Assembly (NCBI RefSeq): GCF_001636615.1 | Contig: NZ_LGEK01000011.1 | Coordinates: 33,516-97,515, forward strand | Reading direction: 5' to 3' | DNA length: 64,000 nt | Source of the DNA: Mucilaginibacter sp. L294 | GTDB taxonomy: Bacteria > Bacteroidota > Bacteroidia > Sphingobacteriales > Sphingobacteriaceae | Shown: in pieces, positions 1-9,511 of the stretch | Layout of the letters: every line of letters begins with the position of its first letter | Numbering within the stretch: the stretch's first letter is position 1 | Made by a program: the position numbers and the translations under genes | Notes under the pieces: generated by a model | The model's input: only the letters and a program-made list of their open reading frames with translations | Told to the model about the DNA's origin: nothing | The model's database searches: none

Positions 1-403
1 CTGTTATGATAGACATGCCATCAATAGCAGCCCTATCGTACATATCGCTTTTGTGATATTTTTTTAACTGTGTGCCGGCAGCGTTGTACGCAATCATTTC
101 TACACTATTTACAGTGTTGAATTTTTTGTCGTAATATAAGATCAGTTGGGCTTCATCATCTCCTTTTTCATTTAAAATGGTGACGATGCTGTGGTGCCTG
201 GTGATAATTTTATCCTTGCCCTTGATGTATAACTCATCAGATGAGTAACGCACCACAGAGTTGGCCTTGTCCTTCAACGAATCGGGGATGGTAGCCGCTA
301 CGTACAAGTCTTTTGATAGCTTATCCTGTGCAATAGCATAACCGGTATTAAAAAATATGGCTGCTGCCGCGCAAAACAGCAGCTTGAAAATTGTGCGTTT
401 CAT
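1..403 (-). CDS. DUF3857 exported protein, 3' part outside the window
   Basis: The start codon is at 403 and the gene runs off the left edge, so only about 134 N-terminal residues are visible. They begin MKRTIFKLLFCAAAAIFF and form a clear Sec signal peptide, with probable cleavage after a YAIAQ-like stretch. The mature part (KDLYVAATIPDSLKDKANSVVR, then an ITRHHSIVTILNEKG-like strand) matches the opening of DUF3857 domains, which commonly precede a transglutaminase-like fold in Bacteroidota. The start lies 6 bases after the stop of the upstream gene, itself a DUF3857 protein, so the two are probably co-transcribed tandem paralogues. The function is unknown. A secreted or periplasmic location is inferred from the signal peptide. 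Confidence 0.75.
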   Translation of the reverse strand, partial: MKRTIFKLLFCAAAAIFFNTGYAIAQDKLSKDLYVAATIPDSLKDKANSVVRYSSDELYIKGKDKIITRHHSIVTILNEKGDDEAQLILYYDKKFNTVNSVEMIAYNAAGTQLKKYHKSDMYDRAAIDGMSIIT

Positions 404-409
404 TTCTGT

Positions 410-2380
410 TTATGATTTTTTTAGCACAACCTGCTCGTTCAGCATCTCATACATCTTTTTATAAAATTCATGAAAATCGAGGTAATTTTCTTTAGGGTAA
501 AGAGTGGCTTTATAGTCAATAACATAGCGTACCATTAAAGTGCCATCCTCTGCCGCTACATAGCGCTTAAAGGTAATGCTGCCATCAGGCATGGTCATGC
601 TGGTGCTTTTTGGCAGCGCATCAACTTTATAATTTGCAGGTAGTTTGTAGGTGCTTACAATAGAGTAGCTGTTACGATAGCCAAATTCAATATCGGTACG
701 CCTGTTTTCGCTCAAAAACGGATTGGTACGTAACGAGTTAAAGATGTTTGGTACAAAGTAGATGTAATTATCGTCAGAACTGGTCAGGTCGAGTTTGAAA
801 TTGACAGTTTGCGTTAGCGGCAGGGTATCAATTTCCATGTTATCAAACTTAAGCGATGTTACTTTTAAGTTGTTATTGTTATCTCGTAAATAGTCGGTAT
901 ACTTTTGCTCTCCGTCGGTTTTATAACGAGACAGGGTATGTATACGGTTATAGCCAAAACTGCTTATCTGGGCTATGCCATCTATTTTCCCGTCGCTCTT
1001 AACCTCGCCGGTTACAATTACGATCTGCCTTACCGGGTCTTTTCTTTCCAGGTAAACCATATCGTACTGCTTTTTCTCCTTGTCTATGTATAAAGCGTCG
1101 GAGTTTAGCAGGTTATCGGGCAGCTCGTTATAAATATTGTACTTGTTTGTAGCATCAAGTACGTAGTTGTGGGCGCTATCTATTGGTACATAAACCACGG
1201 CCCTGTTAAACTGGTATAAAAAAGTATAGTAAGGTACCACCTTGCCATGGTCGCGGGTGCTTACTACCATTGGGTAGGCTTTAATGCCCGCTTGTTTTAA
1301 TAAATGGTATAATATCAGGTTTACCTCGGCCGAATTGCCGGTTTTCTTTTCCCATGCCTTTACAGTACCATCGTTGGTGTACCAGCGGTCAACGCCATTC
1401 CATTTTATGTTGTTTTTTACTTCGCCAAAAATGTATTGAATTTTTTGATCGTTGGTTGTAAGCGTTTTAACCTTTGCAATAATGGCATCTTCGCCTGTTA
1501 GTTTTCTTTTTAGCTGCAGGCCAAAGTCTTCATCATCAGCCAGTATACCACCAACCTTCGCCCAGGTATCCGAAAAGCTTTTAGCAAAGCCAATGTTTGG
1601 CCTTATGGAAGTTAACTGGTATATAATTGATTGCAAATTGTCAGTGGTAGCGGTCATGTACGGTTCATCATTTAATGATGGCACATTAGCAATACCCCTT
1701 ATATTTCTTTCAAGTGTATAAGGTATTGCATCGCTCCCCGCGCCTAAACTGCGGCCTTCATCTTTACGGGTATTTACAACCCAAGGCTGCACAATGTTAA
1801 CTTTTTGCTTAAAAAATAAAAAATCGGGGATAGAAGTGGTTAACTCGCTGTAACGGGTTGGCAGTTTATCCTGAAAATACCAATCCGGGAAATTGCTAAG
1901 CGAGTTGGTGTTCCAAATATATTTGTATTCGATGATCGAACCTGGTTTGATGTTAGGCATACTAAATACGAGTGCCGAGCGGCTTTTGTCAACAAGTTCT
2001 GTAAATACCAGTTTTTTATCAAGCTTGGTTATCTCGGGCTTGCCGTTAACCAGGTTAATGGTTTGGGCCTGCAAGCCTGTAATGTATTCCATATGGTTAC
2101 CGCTGATAAATTCAATACGGATGTTGGCGTTATCCTTGCCATTGGTGTTGTATATTTTTATTCTTTTATGCCTCTCCATCCCCAGGTCAAGGTTGGCGTC
2201 ATAATATATCTCAGCTTTATCAAAAAGTATTTCGGCGTTGGCATCTTTCTCAAAAGCGCAGGTTTTTGATTCAAGGTCGGCAATGTCAACTTTGCCAAAG
2301 GGCTGTGTGATGGGTTTGGTTTGTGCGTGGGCGAATGTTACACCAAGGCACAATAGCAGGAAAGTAATAGTTCTGTACAT
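410..2380 (-). CDS. DUF3857 / transglutaminase-like exported protein
   Basis: I start this 656-residue protein at 2380 (MYRTITFLLLCLGVTFAHAQ), because this gives an ideal signal peptide. The frame stays open about 49 codons further upstream, but that stretch would bury the signal and run into the divergent gene. The N-terminal half is a DUF3857 domain, followed by a transglutaminase-like domain and a beta-rich C-terminal region. In the transglutaminase core the usual G-x-C nucleophile position reads GNSAEVN, so the catalytic cysteine is replaced by serine, while the His (STRDHG) and Asp (VLDAT) positions remain. I therefore infer a non-catalytic or altered enzyme, probably at the cell envelope. 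It is divergent from the DUF1800 gene and followed at 6 bases by another DUF3857 gene. Confidence 0.8.
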   Translation of the reverse strand: MYRTITFLLLCLGVTFAHAQTKPITQPFGKVDIADLESKTCAFEKDANAEILFDKAEIYYDANLDLGMERHKRIKIYNTNGKDNANIRIEFISGNHMEYITGLQAQTINLVNGKPEITKLDKKLVFTELVDKSRSALVFSMPNIKPGSIIEYKYIWNTNSLSNFPDWYFQDKLPTRYSELTTSIPDFLFFKQKVNIVQPWVVNTRKDEGRSLGAGSDAIPYTLERNIRGIANVPSLNDEPYMTATTDNLQSIIYQLTSIRPNIGFAKSFSDTWAKVGGILADDEDFGLQLKRKLTGEDAIIAKVKTLTTNDQKIQYIFGEVKNNIKWNGVDRWYTNDGTVKAWEKKTGNSAEVNLILYHLLKQAGIKAYPMVVSTRDHGKVVPYYTFLYQFNRAVVYVPIDSAHNYVLDATNKYNIYNELPDNLLNSDALYIDKEKKQYDMVYLERKDPVRQIVIVTGEVKSDGKIDGIAQISSFGYNRIHTLSRYKTDGEQKYTDYLRDNNNNLKVTSLKFDNMEIDTLPLTQTVNFKLDLTSSDDNYIYFVPNIFNSLRTNPFLSENRRTDIEFGYRNSYSIVSTYKLPANYKVDALPKSTSMTMPDGSITFKRYVAAEDGTLMVRYVIDYKATLYPKENYLDFHEFYKKMYEMLNEQVVLKKS

Positions 2381-2500
2381 TGTAACGTATAAGGTTAGGT
2401 TGTACGAATATAACACTTGCCGGAATATTTTTAATAGTAAATTAAAAAATTGTGGTTCGGGCATTAAACTACCCTCCAATTCAATTGTCTTTACTATATA

Positions 2501-3880
2501 ATGGACAGCACAAAAAAAACAGCACATTTATATGCAAGGGCAGGTTTTGGGCTACGCTTTGCAGACCTGCAAGCAGCGCAGCACCTTACTGTAAAGCAAA
2601 CCACCGACGGGCTTTTTAAAGCATCTGATGGGGTTGTACCGCTTAAAGTGGTGGCAACAAACAGCAACTATAAAGATGCCGACGATGCTTTAACCAAAAA
2701 GATGTTTTTGCAACAGCAACGCCAGTTACAAAAGGACCTGAATATTGCCTGGATAACCCAAATGAGTAAGGGGAATGCCCAATTACGGGAGAAGATGACC
2801 CTTTTTTGGCATAACCATTTTGCCTGCCGTACGCAAAACCCCTGGTACGCCCAGCAGTTGAATAATTTACATAGGGAACACGCTTTAGGTAATTTTCGCA
2901 CCATGTTATTGCAGGTTTCGCAAACCCCGGCCATGCTGCAATTTTTAAATAATCAACAAAATAAAAAGGGACACCCTAACGAGAACTTTGCCCGTGAACT
3001 AATGGAGCTTTTTACCATTGGCCGTGGTAATTATACCGAACAGGATATCAAAGAATCGGCGAGGGCGTTCACCGGTTGGGGTTTTAATAATAACGGCGAA
3101 TTTGTTGAGCGTAATTTTTTACATGATGCTGGCCCAAAAACCTTTATGGGTAAAACCGGAAATTTTACAGGTGCTGATATTATTGATACCCTGCTGCAAA
3201 AAAAAGAAACAGCAAGGTTTATTTGCAGCAAACTATATAAGTACCTGGTTAATGATACGCCAGATGCCGCACATGTTAACACAATGGCTGATGTGTTTTA
3301 CAATGGCAATTATGAGATAACACCCGTATTGAAACTGATTTTTACTGCCGATTGGTTTTATGAAGATAAGAATATAGGGAACCTTATTAAATCGCCGGTT
3401 GATTTTATTGTGGGGCTTAACAGGCAGTTTTATGTTGATTATAAAAACCCCGATGTGCTGCTGCAGTTTCAGCGTACTTTGGGGCAGGTGTTGTTTAATC
3501 CACCAAATGTTGCCGGCTGGCCCGGGGGTAAAAGCTGGATAGACAGCTCATCGCTCATGTACAGGATAAAGATACCATCAACAGTTTTGAACGATGGTGT
3601 AATTGATTTTGCAGGTAAAACCGACCCTGAAGATGAGGCAGCACTGGCTGCTATGCCTAACATCAATGCCCGTAAGGATGTAAACACACCGGCGCAAAGC
3701 CAGCCAAACTGGGATGAATTTTTGGCGGCTATACCACATGGTACCACTAAAGCGGCAATTGCACAATTATTGTTGGCTACACCGCTAAGTAATGACTTAA
3801 TGCAAATGATGAATAAGGCCACCAATACAAAGGCAATGGCTATTGAACTGGTTTCGACACCCGAGTATCAACTATGTTAA
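2501..3880 (+). CDS. DUF1800 family protein
   Basis: This 459-residue protein carries DUF1800 hallmarks: an N-terminal HLYARAGFG motif, a central LREKMTLFWHNHFACR segment, NFARELMELFTIGRGNYTEQDI, FTGWGF, and a C-terminal NPPNVAGWPGGKSWI block. DUF1800 proteins are almost always encoded next to a DUF1501 protein, as here, where the next gene starts 12 bases after this stop. No clear signal peptide is seen at the chosen ATG. The biochemical role of the pair is not established; partners in other genomes are often exported. It is divergently transcribed from the DUF3857 operon across a 120-base AT-rich region that must hold both promoters. Confidence 0.85.
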   Translation: MDSTKKTAHLYARAGFGLRFADLQAAQHLTVKQTTDGLFKASDGVVPLKVVATNSNYKDADDALTKKMFLQQQRQLQKDLNIAWITQMSKGNAQLREKMTLFWHNHFACRTQNPWYAQQLNNLHREHALGNFRTMLLQVSQTPAMLQFLNNQQNKKGHPNENFARELMELFTIGRGNYTEQDIKESARAFTGWGFNNNGEFVERNFLHDAGPKTFMGKTGNFTGADIIDTLLQKKETARFICSKLYKYLVNDTPDAAHVNTMADVFYNGNYEITPVLKLIFTADWFYEDKNIGNLIKSPVDFIVGLNRQFYVDYKNPDVLLQFQRTLGQVLFNPPNVAGWPGGKSWIDSSSLMYRIKIPSTVLNDGVIDFAGKTDPEDEAALAAMPNINARKDVNTPAQSQPNWDEFLAAIPHGTTKAAIAQLLLATPLSNDLMQMMNKATNTKAMAIELVSTPEYQLC

Positions 3881-3892
3881 TTGGATAAAGTG

Positions 3893-5092
3893 ATGAAGAG
3901 AAGAGATTTTTTAAAAAGTACAACACTGGCATCGGGCGCGTTTTTAATACCATCATTTTTAAAACCACTTGAAGCTATGGCATCTGCCGATATGACCGGG
4001 TATAAAAACCTGGTGATCATCCAGCTATCGGGCGGAAACGATGGGTTGAATACCATAATACCCTATGGCAATGATATTTATTACCAAAAACGTAATACCA
4101 TCGCCATAAAAAAACCGGAGATAGTTACACTGGATGATATGCAGGGCCTTAACCCCAACCTCTCTGCCCTAAAAGAGATTTATGACCAGGGCTGGATGAG
4201 TGTGATCAATTCTGTAGGTTACCCTAATCCCGACAGGTCGCACTTCCGCTCGATGGATATTTGGCAAACCGGCAGCGAAGCCAATCAGTTTTTAACCACC
4301 GGCTGGATAGGCCGGTACCTGGATGCCAATTGCGCTGTTAATAAAGACCCATACACCGCCGTTGAGGTTGATGATACCCTATCACTTGCCATGAAAGGGG
4401 TTAAGATGAAAGGGATTGCTGTACAAAACCCGGCAAAGTTATACCAATCAACCCGCGAGCCTTTTTTTAAAGAACTGGTTGATGAACACTACAGCACTCA
4501 TTTAAATGAGGATAACCTGGGCTACCTGTACAAAACCATGATAGAAACCTATTCATCGGCCAACTATATACAACAAACCTCAAAAACATACAATACTACT
4601 GCGCAATATCCGCAAACGGCATTTGCCAAACAGCTAAAAAGCGTTGCTAAATTTATTAATTCAGGGCTAAAAACAAGAGTTTATTATGTGTCGTTAAGTG
4701 GATTTGATACCCACACACAGCAGCAAAACCAGCAAGGCCGCCAACTTAAAATTTATGGTGATGCAGTAGCCGCATTTGTAAAAGACCTTAAACAGGCCGG
4801 TAAGCTTGACGATACCCTGGTAATGACCTTTTCTGAATTTGGCCGGCGCGTAGAACAAAATGCCAGCAATGGTACTGACCACGGTACGGCAAACAACGTA
4901 ATGATATTTGGCGGTAAGCTTAAAAAGGCAGGCATCTACAATAATGCGCCAAACCTGGCCCAATTAGATAATGGTGACTTAAAGTATGAGATAGATTTTA
5001 GGGATGTTTACGCCACGCTGCTTGATAAATGGCTTAACGTAAATAATAGCCAGATATTGAACAGGAATTTTGCCGGGTTAAACTTCGTGTAG
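3893..5092 (+). CDS. DUF1501 family protein with twin-arginine signal
   Basis: This protein of about 399 residues starts MKRRDFLKSTTLASGAFLIP, a textbook Tat signal (RRDFLK). I prefer the ATG at 3893 to the in-frame TTG at 3881 because it puts the twin arginines directly behind the start. DUF1501 features follow: NLVIIQLSGGNDGLNTIIPY, a DRSHFRSMDIWQT motif, SGFDTHTQQQNQQ, and MTFSEFGRRVEQNASNGTDHG. These resemble the metal-binding core of the alkaline phosphatase/sulfatase superfamily. Export in a folded state is inferred from the Tat signal. A TatA gene lies elsewhere in this window (21724). The gene is probably co-transcribed with the DUF1800 gene 12 bases upstream. The exact substrate is unknown. 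Confidence 0.85.
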   Translation: MKRRDFLKSTTLASGAFLIPSFLKPLEAMASADMTGYKNLVIIQLSGGNDGLNTIIPYGNDIYYQKRNTIAIKKPEIVTLDDMQGLNPNLSALKEIYDQGWMSVINSVGYPNPDRSHFRSMDIWQTGSEANQFLTTGWIGRYLDANCAVNKDPYTAVEVDDTLSLAMKGVKMKGIAVQNPAKLYQSTREPFFKELVDEHYSTHLNEDNLGYLYKTMIETYSSANYIQQTSKTYNTTAQYPQTAFAKQLKSVAKFINSGLKTRVYYVSLSGFDTHTQQQNQQGRQLKIYGDAVAAFVKDLKQAGKLDDTLVMTFSEFGRRVEQNASNGTDHGTANNVMIFGGKLKKAGIYNNAPNLAQLDNGDLKYEIDFRDVYATLLDKWLNVNNSQILNRNFAGLNFV

Positions 5093-5206
5093 GCGTTAAT
5101 AATAAAGCAGCGATTGTGATATTAGAATAGCCTATTAATCAAACTTGTATCTTCTCAAATTGTCGTATATTGGTTTACCGTAAGCGTTATCAAATACCCC
5201 TGATTA

Positions 5207-7060
5207 ATGGAGAATATTTATAAGATCATTCTTGAAGAGACTCTTGCAGGGTATTGGGATTGTTATCTGCGTGAAGATAGGGTGATCTATAGCAGTACTT
5301 TTAAAAATATATTTGGTTACCAGGACGACGAATTGCCAAACACCACAGAAACCTGGGCAAACCTGATAGTGCCTGAAGACAGGCCCCGGATGGACGCCTG
5401 CCTTAAACAGCATTACGAAAGCCATGGCAAAAAACCATTTAATATTGATGTAAGGTACACCCACAAAAACGGCACGATAGTTTGGATAAACAGCACAGGC
5501 CGTGTAATTGAATGGGATAATGACGAACCTATACGCATGGTAGGCTGCCATATTGATATCAGTGATAAAAAACTTACGGAGCAAACGCTTGAAATAAGCG
5601 AGGAAACATTCAGGAATGCCTTTGAGTACTCGCCTATAGGGATGGTGCTGGTATCGGTACAGGGCCGGTTTTTAAAAGTTAACAAAAGCATCTGTGATAT
5701 GCTGGGCTATACAGCCGATGAACTGATTGCAAAAACCTTCCAGGAGATAACCCACCCCGACGATCTGGGAGCCGATCTTGCCCTCCTGCAAAAAACATTG
5801 AATAAAGAGGTAAGCGGGTACCAAATGGAAAAAAGGTACCTGAAAAAGGATGGCGGTATTATCTGGGTGGTACTAAATGTAGGCATTGTACGCGATAAAG
5901 CAGAAGCGCCGCTGTATTTTGTATCGCAGATAAAAGATATTACCGAACACAAACTTGCCGAAACCATCCTTAAAGAAAGTGAACGAAGATGGATCTTTGC
6001 ATCCGAAGGATCAGGCGGGGGCATCTGGGACCTGGATTTGGTTAACAACACCGTTTTTCACTCAAAACAATGCCTGAGTATGATAGGCCTGGAAGAACAT
6101 GAGTTTAGTAACATACCCGGGCAGTGGACAAGCAGGGTGCACCCCGATGACCGGGATAAATACGTGGCTGATGTAAGAGCCTATATAAACGGCGAAACGG
6201 ATTTTTACTCGAACCAGCACCGTGTTTTGTGCAAAGATGGCACCTATAAATGGATATTGGACAGGGGAAAAGTTATTGAATTTGATGAAAACAACAGGCC
6301 CGCCCGTATAATAGGCACCCACACCGATATTTCCGAGCAAAAGCAACAGGAACAGCTCCTGCGCGAAACCCTGGAAGTAATAAGCGGGCAAAATAATAGG
6401 TTGCTAAACTTTGCCTACATCGTATCGCACAACCTGCGCACCCACGCAAGCAATTTTAAAATGCTGATGGATGTGCTGACCGACCCTGTTACAAACGAGA
6501 CGGAAAAACAGGAGCTATCTAACCACCTGGCAAAAGTTTCTGAACAATTGAATGATACTATTGCCAACCTTAACGAGGTAGTGTCTATACAAACCAATCT
6601 CAATATTCAAACAGCCGAGGTTAACCTGCTTAATTATTTTAACAGGGCTATAGCACTACTGGCAAATGACATTAAAACCTGGGATGTGGATATAGAAAGT
6701 CTTATCCCCGCCGAATGTTCCCTCGTGCACAGCCCTGCTTATTTGGAGAGCATCATCTTTAATTTAATAAGCAATGCTATCAAATATCGCCCGGTAACTG
6801 CCCGACCTAAAATTACGCTGGGTTATTTTAAAGATGCCGATGGCAGGGAGGGTTTTACAGTTGCAGATAACGGCATAGGTATCGATCTGCAAAAACATGG
6901 TAATGATCTGTTTGGTATGTATAAAACCTTTAACGGTAACCGCGATGCCAAAGGCATGGGGCTTTTTATCACCAAAAACCAGATAGAAGCATTAGGCGGT
7001 AAAATTGAGGTTGAAAGCGAGTTGGGCCGGGGCACAACTTTTAAGGTTTATTTAACCTGA
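5207..7060 (+). CDS. Multi-PAS sensor histidine kinase
   Basis: This is a 617-residue cytoplasmic kinase with no transmembrane segment. Three PAS/PAC units occupy roughly residues 5-120, 125-250 and 258-385; each ends in a PAC-like strand such as RMVGCHIDISDKK or RIIGTHTDISEQK. The dimerisation box holds the phospho-acceptor at about His408 (IVSHNLRTHASNFKML). The ATPase domain has an N box (NLISNAIKYR), a G1 box (DNGIGIDL) and a G2 box (KGMGLFITKNQIEALGG). There is no receiver domain and no response regulator next to it, so its partner must lie elsewhere. The amino-acid permease begins 22 bases after the stop, which suggests co-transcription but does not prove a functional link. The signal sensed is unknown. 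Confidence 0.9.
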   Translation: MENIYKIILEETLAGYWDCYLREDRVIYSSTFKNIFGYQDDELPNTTETWANLIVPEDRPRMDACLKQHYESHGKKPFNIDVRYTHKNGTIVWINSTGRVIEWDNDEPIRMVGCHIDISDKKLTEQTLEISEETFRNAFEYSPIGMVLVSVQGRFLKVNKSICDMLGYTADELIAKTFQEITHPDDLGADLALLQKTLNKEVSGYQMEKRYLKKDGGIIWVVLNVGIVRDKAEAPLYFVSQIKDITEHKLAETILKESERRWIFASEGSGGGIWDLDLVNNTVFHSKQCLSMIGLEEHEFSNIPGQWTSRVHPDDRDKYVADVRAYINGETDFYSNQHRVLCKDGTYKWILDRGKVIEFDENNRPARIIGTHTDISEQKQQEQLLRETLEVISGQNNRLLNFAYIVSHNLRTHASNFKMLMDVLTDPVTNETEKQELSNHLAKVSEQLNDTIANLNEVVSIQTNLNIQTAEVNLLNYFNRAIALLANDIKTWDVDIESLIPAECSLVHSPAYLESIIFNLISNAIKYRPVTARPKITLGYFKDADGREGFTVADNGIGIDLQKHGNDLFGMYKTFNGNRDAKGMGLFITKNQIEALGGKIEVESELGRGTTFKVYLT

Positions 7061-7082
7061 ATATTAAACTATTGACAAGCAA

Positions 7083-8429
7083 ATGGCTACACCCGGTAAA
7101 CAGAAGGAAGTAAAATTAAAAAAGGTTTTAGGTATTGTATTTGGCGTATCAATAGTTGTGGGCAGCACCATTGGCGCGGGTATTTTGCGTGCGCCGGGAA
7201 GCATTGCCGCACTTTTGCCCAATAAACTGCTTATACTTTGCTGCTGGCTATTAACAGGAGTTTATATTTTATTATGCGCAAGTTCATATGCTGAACTAAC
7301 CGCTATGATGCCAAAAGCAGGCGGTGCATTCAATTATATTAAAAGGGCTTTTGGTACCTATATTGGCTTTGCCGCCGGGTGGTTTGATTTTGTATTGAAT
7401 GTAAGCGCACCCGCGTTTTTCTGCATTGTTTTAGGCGAATACACCGCCTTGCTTTTTCCGCGATTGCAAGGGTATGATAAGTCCGTTGGTATGGGTTATT
7501 TAACCGCATTTACACTGCTTAACCTGCCCGGTATAAAAACAAGCAGCGCCACACAAAAAATAACAAGTATTTTAAAGGTTGTTTTACTGCTGGTTTTGGT
7601 TGCCGGTTGTTTTTTGGCAAAGCCTCAGCAATCATCGGGCTTATTGGTTACGCAAACTACTGTATTTAACGGGGCATTACTCATTGCCTTTTTTAAGGCC
7701 ATGCAGTTAATTTTAGGTACTTATGACGGCTGGATGGCAGTATCGTTTTTTGCAGAGGAAGATGAAAACCCCGGTAAAAATATAGCCCGGTCTTATTTTA
7801 TTGGCGCTATTACTATTATTATCCTTTACCTGCTAATTAACGGCGCCATTTTATATGTGCTTCCGCTTAGTTCAATAGCTAAATCGCCTTTGGCTGCTTC
7901 TGCTGCCGCCGCGGTTGCTTTTGGCAGTTGGAGCTCTATCATCATCAATATAATAGCCATCTTTTCCGTTATCAGCATATTAAATGCCTACATGCTGATA
8001 CCCCCGCGGATACTTTTTGGCTTAAGCCGAGAAGGTTTTTTTATAAAGCAGGGGATACTGTTAAACAAGGGGGGGACCCCGTACGTTTCCATGCTGGTTT
8101 GTTATGTATTATCGTTTGTTTTTATCATGTATAATACTTTCGAGCAAATCTTCTCTCTTGCGGCAGTAATGCTAACCGTTGTCACCTCTTTTTCGTTCGC
8201 ATCGTTATTAATACTGAGGAAAAAAGAGCCGGGCCTTCATCGGCCGTATAAAGCGTGGGGGTACCCTTATTTAACCATTCTTGCGCTTACGGTTAGCTTG
8301 GTATTGTTTGTAGGCTTTGCCATAAGCGATACCAGGAGCTTTATATTTGTGGTGGCTCTTTTCCTGGTATCATATCCTCTTTACAGGGTGGTAACCAGGG
8401 TAAATGGTAGTGCGACCAAACATCTATAA
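7083..8429 (+). CDS. APC-superfamily amino-acid permease
   Basis: This 448-residue integral membrane protein has about 12 hydrophobic segments. The diagnostic first segment is VVGSTIGAGILRAPGSIAA, the glycine-rich substrate-binding motif of the amino acid-polyamine-organocation superfamily. It is followed by the YAELTAMMPKAGGAFNYIKRAFG loop typical of the L-type transporter/basic amino-acid branch. A conserved FFAEEDENPGKNIARS segment sits in the middle, as in LAT-like carriers. The substrate cannot be named from sequence alone; neutral or basic amino acids are plausible. It follows the PAS kinase by 22 bases. The stop is followed closely by the convergent MDR gene on the other strand. Confidence 0.88.
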   Translation: MATPGKQKEVKLKKVLGIVFGVSIVVGSTIGAGILRAPGSIAALLPNKLLILCCWLLTGVYILLCASSYAELTAMMPKAGGAFNYIKRAFGTYIGFAAGWFDFVLNVSAPAFFCIVLGEYTALLFPRLQGYDKSVGMGYLTAFTLLNLPGIKTSSATQKITSILKVVLLLVLVAGCFLAKPQQSSGLLVTQTTVFNGALLIAFFKAMQLILGTYDGWMAVSFFAEEDENPGKNIARSYFIGAITIIILYLLINGAILYVLPLSSIAKSPLAASAAAAVAFGSWSSIIINIIAIFSVISILNAYMLIPPRILFGLSREGFFIKQGILLNKGGTPYVSMLVCYVLSFVFIMYNTFEQIFSLAAVMLTVVTSFSFASLLILRKKEPGLHRPYKAWGYPYLTILALTVSLVLFVGFAISDTRSFIFVVALFLVSYPLYRVVTRVNGSATKHL

Positions 8430-8466
8430 ATTACTTGTTTACTATCCGGGCAGCGGCATCGCTTAT

Positions 8467-9438
8467 TTAAATGGTTACCACCAGGCGCTGTCCGCCGGGT
8501 ACATCAAGGTTCCATAGGTCGGTTATATCTTCCAGTTTAACCCGGGTGGTTTCTATTTTTAGTTTGCCTTGTACAGCCAGCAGGAACATTTCGGGCAGTA
8601 TCTCGCTAATAAGCTGGCCAACCTGCTGCTTTGACCATGCACCCAGGCCCGAGCCGTTTAGTTTCAGGTCGACACTCCTTAAGTTCGCAGCCGATAGCTG
8701 GATCAAATCGCCACCCATGCTGCCTATGGAAACGTATCTTATTTTATTGGTGAATGAGCCATCACCTTTTATGCAGGCCAGGATCATTTCGGCCGTATGG
8801 CCCCACAGGTAATCGATTATAATATCAATAGGGGTAGCCTCATGTATTGCGGTAAGCTGCGCTTTAAAGTTTTCGTCATCCTGCAATACCGAAACGGTTT
8901 CGTCGGCACCAAGCGATAACAGATCGTTCAGCGATTGTTGGTTCCTACCGGTTACAATTATCTTTTTTGCACCGTAGTGTTTGGCTATCTGTACGGCAAT
9001 GCGGCCGGTAAAACCAGTTGCGCCGTTTATCAATACTACATCGCCGGCTTGTATATTCGCTTTAAATTTAAGCCCCATAGCAGCGCCCATTATACCGTTT
9101 GGCAGGGCTGCTGCTGTAGCATCGTCAAGCCCATCGGGCACCGGTACGGTATAGCTTTTACGGATGGTTGCCTTTTCGGCCAGCATGCCGCTTACGCCAA
9201 TGGCATAAACACGTGTGCCATTGGCAAGCAGGCAAACGCCATCGCCACCAATTACACGGCCGTTTTGTTTTGGCGCTTCGCTTGAATAGTGGCTGCCGGC
9301 CGCCACACCTTTATCAAAATGTTTAATAGCTACCGCCTTTACGGTAACCAAAACTTCATCATCGTTCTGTGAGGCTGGCTCGGGGAAATCGGTATATTGG
9401 GGTAATCCCCCTTTTTGATACATTACTGCTGCTTTCAT
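8467..9438 (-). CDS. Quinone oxidoreductase-like MDR-family dehydrogenase
   Basis: This 323-residue member of the medium-chain dehydrogenase/reductase superfamily has an N-terminal GroES-like fold (KAAVMYQKGGLPQYTDFPEP ...), followed by a Rossmann fold with the nucleotide-binding motif NGATGFTGRIAVQIAKHYGA and a basic residue after strand 2 (VTGRN), suggesting NADP(H). The catalytic-zinc cysteine/histidine set of alcohol dehydrogenases is not evident, so a zinc-independent quinone reductase or enoyl reductase activity is more likely. The Crp/Fnr regulator encoded 73 bases upstream and a perfect 16-bp palindrome in that gap suggest the regulator controls this gene. The true substrate is unknown. 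Confidence 0.85.
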   Translation of the reverse strand: MKAAVMYQKGGLPQYTDFPEPASQNDDEVLVTVKAVAIKHFDKGVAAGSHYSSEAPKQNGRVIGGDGVCLLANGTRVYAIGVSGMLAEKATIRKSYTVPVPDGLDDATAAALPNGIMGAAMGLKFKANIQAGDVVLINGATGFTGRIAVQIAKHYGAKKIIVTGRNQQSLNDLLSLGADETVSVLQDDENFKAQLTAIHEATPIDIIIDYLWGHTAEMILACIKGDGSFTNKIRYVSIGSMGGDLIQLSAANLRSVDLKLNGSGLGAWSKQQVGQLISEILPEMFLLAVQGKLKIETTRVKLEDITDLWNLDVPGGQRLVVTI

Positions 9439-9461
9439 TTTCTTTGTCCTGTTTGTTACGA

Positions 9462-9469
9462 CAAAAGTA
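9462..9469 (-). promoter_or_regulatory. -7 box of the MDR dehydrogenase gene
   Basis: On the minus strand these bases read TACTTTTG, an exact match to the Bacteroidota sigma-A -7 consensus TAnnTTTG. They lie 24 bases before the start codon at 9438. A transcription start near 9456 is inferred. Confidence 0.5.
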
Positions 9470-9491
9470 GGGCAGGGCCGGTGCCCGGCAC

Positions 9492-9507
9492 GATAACATA
9501 TGTTATC
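9492..9507. promoter_or_regulatory. 16-bp perfect palindrome, candidate Crp/Fnr operator
   Basis: The bases read GATAACATATGTTATC, fully self-complementary. The site sits between the Crp/Fnr gene and the MDR gene, about 43 bases upstream of the inferred transcription start, where it would overlap the -33 region. Binding by the neighbouring regulator is an inference from proximity and from the two-fold symmetry of Crp-family sites. Confidence 0.5.
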
Positions 9508-9511
9508 AAGT

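Noticed and set aside
2381..2527. Longer N terminus for the DUF3857 protein
   Set aside because: It would place about 49 residues in front of a perfect signal peptide and overlap the divergent DUF1800 start.
5207..7060. Hybrid histidine kinase
   Set aside because: The protein ends after the ATPase domain; no receiver domain is present.
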